From positions 1 through 64,000 of the forward strand of contig CAIXUZ010000003.1 in NCBI GenBank assembly GCA_903922735.1: a stretch of 64,000 nucleotides of DNA. The letters are read 5' to 3'. Positions 24,819 to 32,067 of this stretch are shown piece by piece; within the stretch, counting starts at the first letter, position 1; each line of letters begins with the position of its first letter. The position numbers and the translations under genes were made by a program. The notes under the pieces are model-generated. The model was given only the letters and a program-made list of their open reading frames with translations, made no database searches and had not been told where the DNA came from. This DNA comes from an uncultured Verrucomicrobia subdivision 3 bacterium. Lineage in GTDB: Bacteria > Verrucomicrobiota > Verrucomicrobiia > Limisphaerales > UBA11358.

Positions 24819-25043
24819 TTAGGGTGTGGAGGTGTAAATCTGGCCGCCAAAAACCACGGCGACCAGTTTGATGCCATCGGATGAGGAGGCGACGGAACGC
24901 CAAAACCGACCGCTGTCGCGCGGCGTCCACGTCACGCCCGAATCGGTGGAAGTGTAAATCTGACCGCCATAATTTTCCCCGGCGACAAGTTTGGTGCCAT
25001 CTGCCAAGCAGGCGACAGCCCAGTAGAAATAGGACTGACAGCT
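24819..25043 (-). pseudogene. C-terminal remnant of an Asp-box (BNR) repeat propeller protein
   Basis: The minus strand from 25043 to 24819 encodes WAVACLADGTKLVAGENYGG then QIYTSTDSGVTWTPRDSGRF then WRSVASSSDGIKLVAVVFGG then QIYTSTP and a stop. These are two Asp-box units (SxDxGxTW and GGQIYTST) as found in Ycf48/sialidase-like propellers, which normally carry seven or more. A stop (TAA at 25044-25046) precedes the first unit, so only the end of the gene survives. No longer expected to make a functional propeller. Confidence 0.65.
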
Positions 25044-25061
25044 TTACCTTAACGGATATGC

Positions 25062-27710
25062 TTAATTAATGACCGCGATGGTCAGGACAGTTGCAGTTTG
25101 ACCGCCGGAGTTAGAGGCGGTCACGACATAGACGGTTCCGCCGTCTAATCTCGTTGGGGTGCCAGAGATGACGCCGGTGGCCGTGTTAAAGGTGAGTCCC
25201 GTGGCCGCAAAATTGCCGGAGATAGACCAGGAAGTCACTGGGCCGCCGCTTACGCTGGGAGTGTTGTTGGCAATTGGCGTTCCTTTCGTATAGACCGGCA
25301 CACTCACCGCATACGACAGCCCGTATGGCGCTACATCATTAACTGTGATGGTCACGGTAGTTGTAGTTTGACCGCCGGAGTTAGATGCGGTCACGGTATA
25401 GGCGGTAGCGGAAGACAATGCCGTTGGGGTGCCAGAGATGACGCCGGTAGCCGTGTTAAAGGTGAGTCCCGTGGCCGCAAAACCCGCTGAAATAGACCAG
25501 GAAGTCACCGGACCGCCGCCGCTAAGGCTGGGCGTGTCGTCGGCAATTGACACGCCTTTGGTATAAACCGGCGCATTGACCGCATACGATAGCCCTGATG
25601 GCGCGTTTCCTGTGGGGGTGTTCGTCCAGTTGGGCACGGCGCGGTAAAACTGCTGGTTGTTGCCCGGCGAATTATAATCAATGTAAACATACGGCTGCGT
25701 GGGCAGCGCGAGGTTCGTGAGCGTCGTCCAGTTGGTGCTGGCGAGGTTGCCATTGGCCTGGATGAGATAGTTCGAGCCAATCGGCCCGTTGATGATGACG
25801 CCGGCAAACAGCTTGATGTCCGTGGTGGCGATGACGATGGGCAGACTGGTGACGCTGCCGGCCGCATTGCTGATGACCACGGTATAAACGCCGACGTTGG
25901 CGGCGGAATAATTGGTGAGGGTCAGCGAAGCGCCGGTCGCGCCGCTGAGGTTGGTGCCGTTGAACTGCCATTGATAGCTCAAGCCGCCGCCGGTCGCGCC
26001 GACGTTCAAGGTGACGCTGCCATTGCCGGTCACCGTGCCGTTGGTGGATTGACTGGCAATGGCCGGCGGCGCCACGACGGTTAAAATAGTGTTTCCATTC
26101 ACGCTGCCGGAAGTGGCGGTGATGGTGGTGGCACCGTTCGTCACACCGGTGGCCAGGCCACCGCTGATGCTGATGGTTGCGACCGCCGGGCTGCTGCTGG
26201 ACCAGGTCACGGTGCCGTTCAGGGTGCTGGCGGACCCGTCATTGAAATAGCCCGTGGCGGTAAACTGCTGGTTGGAACTGGCGGCGAGGGTCGGATTGGC
26301 CGGGTTGACCACGAGATTGGTCAGGACGGGCACCACGGTCAAAGTGGTGCCGTTGGTGACGCCGCCGGAAATGGCCGTGATCGTGGCGCTGCCGGCGGTC
26401 AAACCGGTGGCGAGACCGTTGGTGGTGAGGGAGGCCACAGCAGGACTGCTGCTCGACCAGGTCAGGTTGCTGGTCAGCGTTTGATTCGAGCCATCGCTAT
26501 AATAGCCCGTGGCAGTAAACTGCTGGTTGGAACTGACGGCGAGGGTGGGGCTGGCCGGACTGACCACGATATTGGTTAAATGATTCGTCAGCGGCAGCAG
26601 GCTGACATTGAAAAACACCGCGAGATTGTCAGCCCCGGCATTGGCACAAATTAAATCCAGCTTGCCATCGGAATTCACGTCGGCCGCAGTGACTGAAATG
26701 GAAATTGAAAGATTGTTGGTGGACCAAGCCGGCGAGAATATTCCGGTGCCGTTATTCGTCAGAACCGACAGCGAGCTTCCGGGGTTGTTGACGCTGATCA
26801 AATCAACGTTGCCATCATTATTAAGATCGGCGGCAATGACACAGGCAGGCTGGCCATCAACCCCATTGGTGGAACCTGGCGCAAAGTTGCCATGGCCATC
26901 GTTAGTGAGCACGAGCAGCGAACCTCCGCCCCAGTTCGCACAAATCAAATCCACCTTCCCGTCCCCGTTCACATCCGCCGCCGTTACGCACGAGGGATGA
27001 TTGACGCCCGTGGTAATGACGGATTTGATTGCAAAGTTCCCGGTGCCATCGTTCGTAAAAACCGTGAGACTGTAGGTTACCGTGTTGGCGCAAATCAAAT
27101 CCATTTTACCGTCTCCATTGACATCGGCGGCCACCACGGAAAGGGGGCCGGTGCCGGTGCCAACCACGGGTGTCGAGCACGGGAAGAAGCGGCCGGCATG
27201 GTTGTTGGTCAGAACCGTGAGCGTGCCAGCCCCAACATTGGCCGTAATCAAATCCACCCAGCCATCATTGTTCACGTCGGCGGCAATCACGCAATAGGGA
27301 TTGGCCCCCACATCATAGGTGAAGTCGGACCCGAAACCGCCAGTGCCGTTGTTGGTAAAAACCGTGATTTTGCCGGGGCTTCCTGAATCCGTGCAGATGA
27401 TATCCACCTTTCCATCCCCGTTCACATCGGCGGCCGCCACGGAATTGGGGTTGCTGCTCGGCAGGGGCGCGCCATTGGGCGCAAACCCGCCCGCTCCATT
27501 GTTGGTCAATATGCTGATCGAGTTGCCTCCGGCATTCGCACTGATCAAATCCAGCTTGCCGTCGCCGTTGACATCCGCCGCGATCACCGCTTCAGGAAAC
27601 CCACCCACCCCGGGGGTGGAAGTCAGATTAAAACCGACTTGCGCGGCAGCCGGGGCAATGCCCGCCAGCAACGCCAGCGCGAGGCAGAGGTTTGAAATGC
27701 ATGTTTTCAT
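25062..27710 (-). CDS. Large exported VCBS/FG-GAP repeat protein with Ig-like domains
   Basis: The start was set at ATG 27710 (MKTCISNLCLALALLAGIAP, a signal peptide). An 882-aa product. Residues about 25-375 hold seven VCBS repeats of about 45 residues, each with ADVNGDGKLDLI(S/C)AN and SV(L/F)TNNGxGxF, predicting a seven-bladed calcium-binding propeller. Residues about 385-560 carry two Big2-type Ig domains (NIVVSPASPTLAVSSNQQFT; NLVVNPANPTLAASSNQQFT). An Ig-like domain (YQWQFNGTNLSGATGASLTL) and a Verrucomicrobia-type beta domain (GSNYLIQANGNLASTNWTTL) come next. The C-terminus has two He_PIG domains (ATGLTFNTATGVISGTPT, twice). Likely a surface adhesin or polysaccharide-binding protein; no catalytic domain is seen. 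Confidence 0.8.
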   Translation of the reverse strand: MKTCISNLCLALALLAGIAPAAAQVGFNLTSTPGVGGFPEAVIAADVNGDGKLDLISANAGGNSISILTNNGAGGFAPNGAPLPSSNPNSVAAADVNGDGKVDIICTDSGSPGKITVFTNNGTGGFGSDFTYDVGANPYCVIAADVNNDGWVDLITANVGAGTLTVLTNNHAGRFFPCSTPVVGTGTGPLSVVAADVNGDGKMDLICANTVTYSLTVFTNDGTGNFAIKSVITTGVNHPSCVTAADVNGDGKVDLICANWGGGSLLVLTNDGHGNFAPGSTNGVDGQPACVIAADLNNDGNVDLISVNNPGSSLSVLTNNGTGIFSPAWSTNNLSISISVTAADVNSDGKLDLICANAGADNLAVFFNVSLLPLTNHLTNIVVSPASPTLAVSSNQQFTATGYYSDGSNQTLTSNLTWSSSSPAVASLTTNGLATGLTAGSATITAISGGVTNGTTLTVVPVLTNLVVNPANPTLAASSNQQFTATGYFNDGSASTLNGTVTWSSSSPAVATISISGGLATGVTNGATTITATSGSVNGNTILTVVAPPAIASQSTNGTVTGNGSVTLNVGATGGGLSYQWQFNGTNLSGATGASLTLTNYSAANVGVYTVVISNAAGSVTSLPIVIATTDIKLFAGVIINGPIGSNYLIQANGNLASTNWTTLTNLALPTQPYVYIDYNSPGNNQQFYRAVPNWTNTPTGNAPSGLSYAVNAPVYTKGVSIADDTPSLSGGGPVTSWSISAGFAATGLTFNTATGVISGTPTALSSATAYTVTASNSGGQTTTTVTITVNDVAPYGLSYAVSVPVYTKGTPIANNTPSVSGGPVTSWSISGNFAATGLTFNTATGVISGTPTRLDGGTVYVVTASNSGGQTATVLTIAVIN

Positions 27711-27889
27711 GATGTTCGCCTGGCTTGTTGGTTGTGAACTTAAGGCCCCAGCGGGACGCGATGGAAGTTTGTGCGCACGCAACAGCAGCCTTCCATATAT
27801 GTGAAGTTTTCACGGTTTTAGCCCCTGATCGGATATAATGCAATGAAAAAGCGCACTTAATGAGCGGGAAATCTCCTTCAGCCTAAGGA

Positions 27890-27942
27890 GTTGACGGGAA
27901 ATGGCTTTGCCGGCGGGCGCCTTGACCGGCCTTGCCGGCGCG
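27890..27942 (+). repeat. Repeat A, copy 8
   Basis: Reads GTTGACGGGAAATGGCTTTG then CCGGCGGGCGCCTTGACCGG, CCTTGCCGGCGCG; the most diverged copy. It ends 7 bp before the stop codon of the minus-strand gene at 27949. No further copy was seen to the right. Confidence 0.65.
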
Positions 27943-27948
27943 ATCAGA

Positions 27949-28314
27949 TTATTTGCGGGTGACTTCCGCGATCACGATGTGCATCCATCCCTGATTGCGT
28001 TCCTGGATGTAGTTCAAGTCCCACTTTTCCCAGCCGAGCCTCTGGCATTCAGCCTTGGCAATGGTCGTGGCCGCCACTTTCAGGTTGATGACGCGCTCGG
28101 CTCCAGTGGAAGGCCTGCCCTGATTGACCGTGATCAAAAACCGGTTCGCGGTCTGGTCATGGAGGGAATACATGGGCTGGACCGGCAGGGTTTCATTGTA
28201 ATCGCTATTGAAGGAGTGCCGCTCGGGCGAGGCACAACCACTGAATAAAACCATCAGGCCGGCGTTGATTGACAGCAGCAATAACGTCCAGCGAAGTCGG
28301 TTCGGGGTTTTCAT
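27949..28314 (-). CDS. Small lipoprotein of unknown function
   Basis: The start was set at ATG 28314 (MKTPNRLRWTLLLLSINAGL). A lipobox LFSGC follows, so the 121-aa product should be lipid-anchored at Cys. The mature part (NLKVAATTIAKAECQRLGWE then WDLNYIQERNQGWMHIVIAE) looks like a small alpha/beta domain, not recognised. It lies in a minus-strand set with another lipoprotein, a tiny membrane protein and a receiver protein (28314-29316), probably expressed together. Confidence 0.6.
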   Translation of the reverse strand: MKTPNRLRWTLLLLSINAGLMVLFSGCASPERHSFNSDYNETLPVQPMYSLHDQTANRFLITVNQGRPSTGAERVINLKVAATTIAKAECQRLGWEKWDLNYIQERNQGWMHIVIAEVTRK

Positions 28315-28357
28315 AGTTTTATGTTTTTCGGGTCGGTTGATGATGGGCAATCGGTTT

Positions 28358-28513
28358 TTACTTTTGCATGGTTTCCGGGTGGTTCAGGCCGCCCGGATAT
28401 TCCCCATCCACTCCGGCCGAACGGGCCGGATCCGGTGTTGGATCATGCCGGTCTCGATGGGAAACGCATCCGGTCAGGGCGAACAATGCCATGGCGGACA
28501 AAATTGTCAGCAT
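28358..28513 (-). CDS. Very small lipoprotein
   Basis: The start was set at ATG 28513 (MLTILSAMALFALTGCVSHR), with lipobox ALTGC and 36 mature residues, polar and Asp/Pro/Arg-rich (HRDRHDPTPDPARSAGVDGE). A 51-aa product; no domain. The frame is open further upstream to 28585, but an internal start gives a proper signal peptide. It sits 43 bp upstream of the next lipoprotein gene on the same strand. Confidence 0.5.
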   Translation of the reverse strand: MLTILSAMALFALTGCVSHRDRHDPTPDPARSAGVDGEYPGGLNHPETMQK

Positions 28514-28574
28514 AAATTTCACAGGTTGAATGATCAGCAAAAATAATTTGCGCCCTGTTGAATGAATCCGCCAG

Positions 28575-28588
28575 GGGGTGTTCACCCC
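28575..28588. repeat. Palindrome GGGGTG-TT-CACCCC, copy 1
   Basis: A perfect 6-bp inverted repeat within a longer shared context (CCA...GGGGTGTTCACCCCACC...CTCCCGG) that recurs at 29346-29359. It lies between the 28607 and 28358 genes, so it could be a short terminator-like or protein-binding hairpin. Confidence 0.5.
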
Positions 28589-28606
28589 ACCAAGCCTCCC
28601 GGCCGC

Positions 28607-28756
28607 TCAATGGGGCCGGTGATTGATAAACCAGAGCAACGGCCCCACCAGGAGCACCGCCACGGTGCCAAATATCAGGGTGAAGAAACGCATCTGCTTT
28701 TGATGGTAAGACGCGTTTTGCGGCCCCAATATCAGGCTGTAAAATATCCGTTTCAT
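28607..28756 (-). CDS. 49-aa single-pass membrane protein
   Basis: ATG 28756 to TGA 28607 encodes MKRIFYSLILGPQNASYHQK then QMRFFTLIFGTVAVLLVGPL then LWFINHRPH. One strong membrane helix (FFTLIFGTVAVLLVGPLLWF) is flanked by basic residues on the inside, giving an N-in topology. The gene starts 5 bp after the stop of the receiver-domain gene at 28762, which supports translational linkage. Function unknown. Codon bias and membrane character make it more than a chance frame. Confidence 0.5.
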   Translation of the reverse strand: MKRIFYSLILGPQNASYHQKQMRFFTLIFGTVAVLLVGPLLWFINHRPH

Positions 28757-28761
28757 AAATT

Positions 28762-29316
28762 TCAAGGCTGGTTTTGGCGGCGCAGCGAAGTTTGATCGTG
28801 TCTTTGCAAGTAAGTGGAACCGGCGGCCTCCGGTTCGCGTTGGCCATGCAGCGGCACAATCCCATCGTTCCCCTGGGGAGAATTGACCAAAACACTTTCT
28901 ACCAGGCCCAAAAACTTCTCAATGGTATAGGGCTTGCGCAGCATCGAGACGGCTTGAAGACAAGGGTGCAGGGCAAATTCCCAAGTCGGCAGGATTTCAG
29001 TGACCATGATGATCGCCAGGGTCATCCGGGCGTCGTGAATCTTCTTGAGCAGTTCAACGCCGGATAACTTGGGCAGGAACTGGTCGGTTATCAGCAAATC
29101 GTAATTGGCGAGCAAAAGCGCAGCCCAGGCAGCCACTCCATTTTCGGCGACGTCCACCTGGTAGCCCGCCTCCATCAACACTTCCGCGTTCAGCTGGCGC
29201 AGATCACCCTCGTCCTCCACCACCAGAATCCGCTGGCGTGAAACGGGCCGGGCCGGCAGCTGCTCAAACCCCCAATCATTACCCGGCAATGGAAACTTAA
29301 CGGTCATTAACAACAC
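28762..29316 (-). CDS. Stand-alone response-regulator receiver protein
   Basis: A 184-aa product; the first 26 residues are an unstructured extension, and a start at a later codon is possible. The receiver domain runs about residues 28-145: [20 protein letters not shown] (acidic pair Glu-Asp), [20 protein letters not shown] (phospho-acceptor Asp), IIMVTE (Thr) and [12 protein letters not shown] (Lys). No output domain follows, only about 40 polar residues, so it acts as a CheY/Spo0F-like single-domain regulator. It heads the set of small genes at 27949-28756. No cognate kinase is adjacent. Confidence 0.8.
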   Translation of the reverse strand: MLLMTVKFPLPGNDWGFEQLPARPVSRQRILVVEDEGDLRQLNAEVLMEAGYQVDVAENGVAAWAALLLANYDLLITDQFLPKLSGVELLKKIHDARMTLAIIMVTEILPTWEFALHPCLQAVSMLRKPYTIEKFLGLVESVLVNSPQGNDGIVPLHGQREPEAAGSTYLQRHDQTSLRRQNQP

Positions 29317-29345
29317 TATGGATGATAATACCGGGCCAGCGCCAT

Positions 29346-29359
29346 GGGGTGTTTACCCC
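29346..29359. repeat. Palindrome GGGGTG-TT-TACCCC, copy 2
   Basis: TGGGGT/ACCCCA inverted repeat with loop GTTT and the same flanks as the copy at 28575 (CCA before, ACC..CTCCCGG after). It lies in the divergent gap upstream of the plus-strand propeller gene and the minus-strand receiver gene. Confidence 0.5.
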
Positions 29360-29468
29360 ACCGGAACACTCCCGGATGACCGGGAAACGGGATGCAACTA
29401 TTCTGCGGTCGCGATCTTCTTTTTTACGGTTTACACTGATGTTTGTTAAAACCAGCAACCACTTGAAA

Positions 29469-30995
29469 ATGAAAACGATCAAACAGCAAATCATCATTTT
29501 TGCCGCGCTTATGAATGCCTGCTTGATTCAGGCGCAACCCGGGCAACTGGGAATCTTTTCGGGTCACAGCGACATTGGCGACTGCGCCAAGGCCGGTTCG
29601 GCTGCTTATGATCCAGCCACCGGCGAATACCGCATCACGGGCGGCGGCGCCAACATGTGGGGCACCAACGACGCCTTTCATTTTCTTTGGCAGAAAACCG
29701 CGGGCGATTTCATGCTTACGGCCGATGTGAGCATCGTTGGCAACACCGGCAATGGCCATCGCAAAGCCTGCCTGCTGGTTCGTCAATCCCTCGCTCCTGA
29801 CTCGGCTTATGCGGACGTGGCTTTGCATGGTGACGGCCTGGCCGCGTTGCAATGGCGCGACGCAGCCGGGGCGCTCACGCACACGATTCACTCGGAGATT
29901 TCCGGGCCGGCGCGGCTGCGGCTGGAGAAGCGCGGAGCTTACCTTTCCCTGTGGCTGGCCGCCAAAGATGGCGAATTAAAGCCCGCGGGCGGCTATCAAT
30001 CCGTCCCGCTCACGGAGCCATTTTATGTCGGCCTGGGGGTTTGCGCGCATGACCGCGCCGCCACGGAAACGGCGCTTTTTTCCAACGTCAAAATGGAGCC
30101 ATTGGTTGCGTCTGCCAATGCGTCCAAGGTGATTGAATGCTCACTGGAGACCGTCGCCATTAATTCCACGGACCGAAACATCGTTTATCGCACGCGCGAG
30201 CACATTGAGGCGCCGAATTGGTCGCGCGACGGAAAGTACCTGCTGTTCAACAGCCGGGGGCGGATTTGCAAACTGCCGATCGTCCCCGGTGCGCATGAAG
30301 TCGCCGTTCCCGGCAGCCAGCCGCAATGGCTCGACACCGGCGTGGCCACCAACTGCAACAATGACCACGGGATTTCGTTTGACGGCCAATGGCTTGCGGT
30401 CAGCCACCGGGACCCTGTTTTTAGGTCGCGCATCTATGTGGTGCCGATCAACGGTGGCGAAGCCCGGCAAATCACGCCTTTGTCGCCATCGTATTGGCAT
30501 GGATGGTCCCCCGATGGGAAAATGCTGGCCTATTGTGCCGAACGCAACGGGAATTACGACATCTACACGGTTCCCGTGGCGGGTGGCGAGGAGACGCGTT
30601 TAACCACTTCGCCCGGTTTGGACGATGGCCCGGAGTATTCGCCGGACGGCAAATATATTTACTTCAATTCCGAGCGTTCCGGTTCAATGCAAATCTGGCG
30701 GATGAAACCCGATGGATCGGAGCCGGAGCCGGTGACGGGCGATGGCTACCAAAACTGGTTTGCGCATCCTTCACCGGATGGCAAATGGATTGTTTTTTTG
30801 AGTTTTAACAGGGAAGTCAAAGCCGGCGAACATCCGGCCAACAAGGACGTGCGGCTGCGATTGATGCCCGTGGGCGGCGGCGAAATCCGCGTGCTGGCAA
30901 AATTGTTCGGCGGCCAGGGCACCATCAATGTTCCCTCCTGGTCGCCGGACAGCAAGAAGGTGGCGTTCGTGAGCTATCAAATAGTTTATCCGTGA
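29469..30995 (+). CDS. Exported TolB-like beta-propeller protein with N-terminal lectin-like domain
   Basis: The start was set at ATG 29469 ([20 protein letters not shown], a signal peptide). A 508-aa product. Residues about 25-210 form a concanavalin-like module ([53 protein letters not shown]), equivalent to the domain preceding propellers in related proteins. Residues about 230-508 carry five or more PD40/WD40-like blades, with [74 protein letters not shown] and [13 protein letters not shown]. Possibly a binding or signalling protein; no catalytic motif recognised. Confidence 0.75.
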   Translation: MKTIKQQIIIFAALMNACLIQAQPGQLGIFSGHSDIGDCAKAGSAAYDPATGEYRITGGGANMWGTNDAFHFLWQKTAGDFMLTADVSIVGNTGNGHRKACLLVRQSLAPDSAYADVALHGDGLAALQWRDAAGALTHTIHSEISGPARLRLEKRGAYLSLWLAAKDGELKPAGGYQSVPLTEPFYVGLGVCAHDRAATETALFSNVKMEPLVASANASKVIECSLETVAINSTDRNIVYRTREHIEAPNWSRDGKYLLFNSRGRICKLPIVPGAHEVAVPGSQPQWLDTGVATNCNNDHGISFDGQWLAVSHRDPVFRSRIYVVPINGGEARQITPLSPSYWHGWSPDGKMLAYCAERNGNYDIYTVPVAGGEETRLTTSPGLDDGPEYSPDGKYIYFNSERSGSMQIWRMKPDGSEPEPVTGDGYQNWFAHPSPDGKWIVFLSFNREVKAGEHPANKDVRLRLMPVGGGEIRVLAKLFGGQGTINVPSWSPDSKKVAFVSYQIVYP

Positions 30996-31043
30996 GGAAT
31001 TCACACCCCCATCAAATCGCAGGTTGGTAAAAGTCATCATCGG

Positions 31044-31268
31044 CTGCGGCAGGTGGCGGGCCGGAATGGGTGGCGCAACCCCGCCACCATGCTGACGCTC
31101 CAGCCGGCCGGCCAACCCGCCCGCCTTTAGCGCATTCATCCAATCGAAAAATCGACGACGGCTGATCCCCGACTGCTCCGCAATTGGGGCTGCGGTCATC
31201 TGACCACTGGCGGCTAGCCGCGCGGCCAGCAGTCGCTGCCGGCGGGCACCATGCCGAAATTGAATCCG
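31044..31268 (-). pseudogene. Helix-turn-helix fragment of a transposase
   Basis: In the 376-bp gap between the propeller gene and kdpE, minus-strand 31268 to 31044 encodes RQRLLAARLAASGQMTAAPI then AEQSGISRRRFFDWMNALKA then GGLAGRLERQHGGG. This is a homeodomain-like HTH with a linker typical of the N-terminus of IS630-family or related transposases. No DDE catalytic part follows, since the frame runs into the 3' end of the propeller gene. It is a remnant and the family call is tentative. Confidence 0.45.
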
Positions 31269-31371
31269 CAGTTGCCCGGGCCAAACGAAAATCCGAAGGC
31301 AGGAATTTTCGGATGAGCGGCTTGGGCCGGGGCGTGTGATAATCGGGCGGCGGCGGGCCCGAAGACGCAGG

Positions 31372-32067
31372 TTATTCGGTTGCCAAGAAACGGTAGCCAA
31401 CACCCAATTCGGTAAGGATTAACTCCGGCGATTCCGGGTTGGTCTCAAGCTTCTCGCGCAGGTGAGCGATGTAAACGCGCAGGTAATGCGTGTCGTTCTC
31501 ATGGCCCGGGCCCCAGACTTCCTGGAGAATCTGCCGGTGCGTCAAAACTTTTCCGGCGTGACGCGCCAGCAGCCGGAGCAAATCATATTCGATCTTGGAA
31601 AGTTTCACTTCCTTGCCGCCAACGGTGACGCGTCTGGTGGCCATATCCACCACCAGATTTTTGGCATGAACCACGGCAGCTTCCCCGGTCTTCGTTGAGC
31701 GCCGCAGGGCCACACGCAAGCGCGCGAGCAGCTCATCGGTATTGAATGGCTTGGTCACATAATCATCCGCCCCGGCATCGAGGGCAGCAACCTTGCCTTT
31801 CTCGTCGTCTTGCACCGACAACACAATCACTGGCGCATTGCTCCATTCACGCAATCGCCGCAACACTTCCTGCCCGGATAAATCCGGCAGGCCGATGTCC
31901 AAAACCACCAATGCCGGGCGGTGCTGCGCCGCCAGCACCAAGCCTTCCTGTCCGCACACGGCGGACACCACCCGATAGGCGTTGGCCTCCAGCGTGACGG
32001 TCAGCAGCCGGCGAATCTGCGGTTCGTCGTCCACAATCAACACCAGCGGTTGGTCGGGCGGATTCAT
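31372..32067 (-). CDS. kdpE: KdpE response regulator of the kdp operon
   Basis: A 231-aa OmpR/PhoB-family regulator. The receiver spans residues about 8-120: LVLIVDDEPQIRRLL (acidic pair), phospho-acceptor Asp57 in PALVVLDIGLPDLSG, and Lys in DDYVTKPFNTDEL. The winged-helix DNA-binding domain spans about 130-228 (ATRRVTVGGKEVKLSKIEYD, HAGKVLTHRQILQEVWGPGH, LRVYIAHLREKLETNPESPE). The start overlaps the kdpD stop by 4 bp (ATGA at 32064-32067). After phosphorylation by KdpD it should activate the operon, plausibly through the direct repeats at 39430-39446. A full-length, intact member; last gene of the operon. Confidence 0.95.
   Translation of the reverse strand: MNPPDQPLVLIVDDEPQIRRLLTVTLEANAYRVVSAVCGQEGLVLAAQHRPALVVLDIGLPDLSGQEVLRRLREWSNAPVIVLSVQDDEKGKVAALDAGADDYVTKPFNTDELLARLRVALRRSTKTGEAAVVHAKNLVVDMATRRVTVGGKEVKLSKIEYDLLRLLARHAGKVLTHRQILQEVWGPGHENDTHYLRVYIAHLREKLETNPESPELILTELGVGYRFLATE

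Noticed and set aside
11089..27942. Repeat A as integron attC sites of a cassette array
   Set aside because: No RYYYAAC/GTTRRRY core sites, no integron integrase, flanked genes face both ways, and the stem is not conserved between copies.
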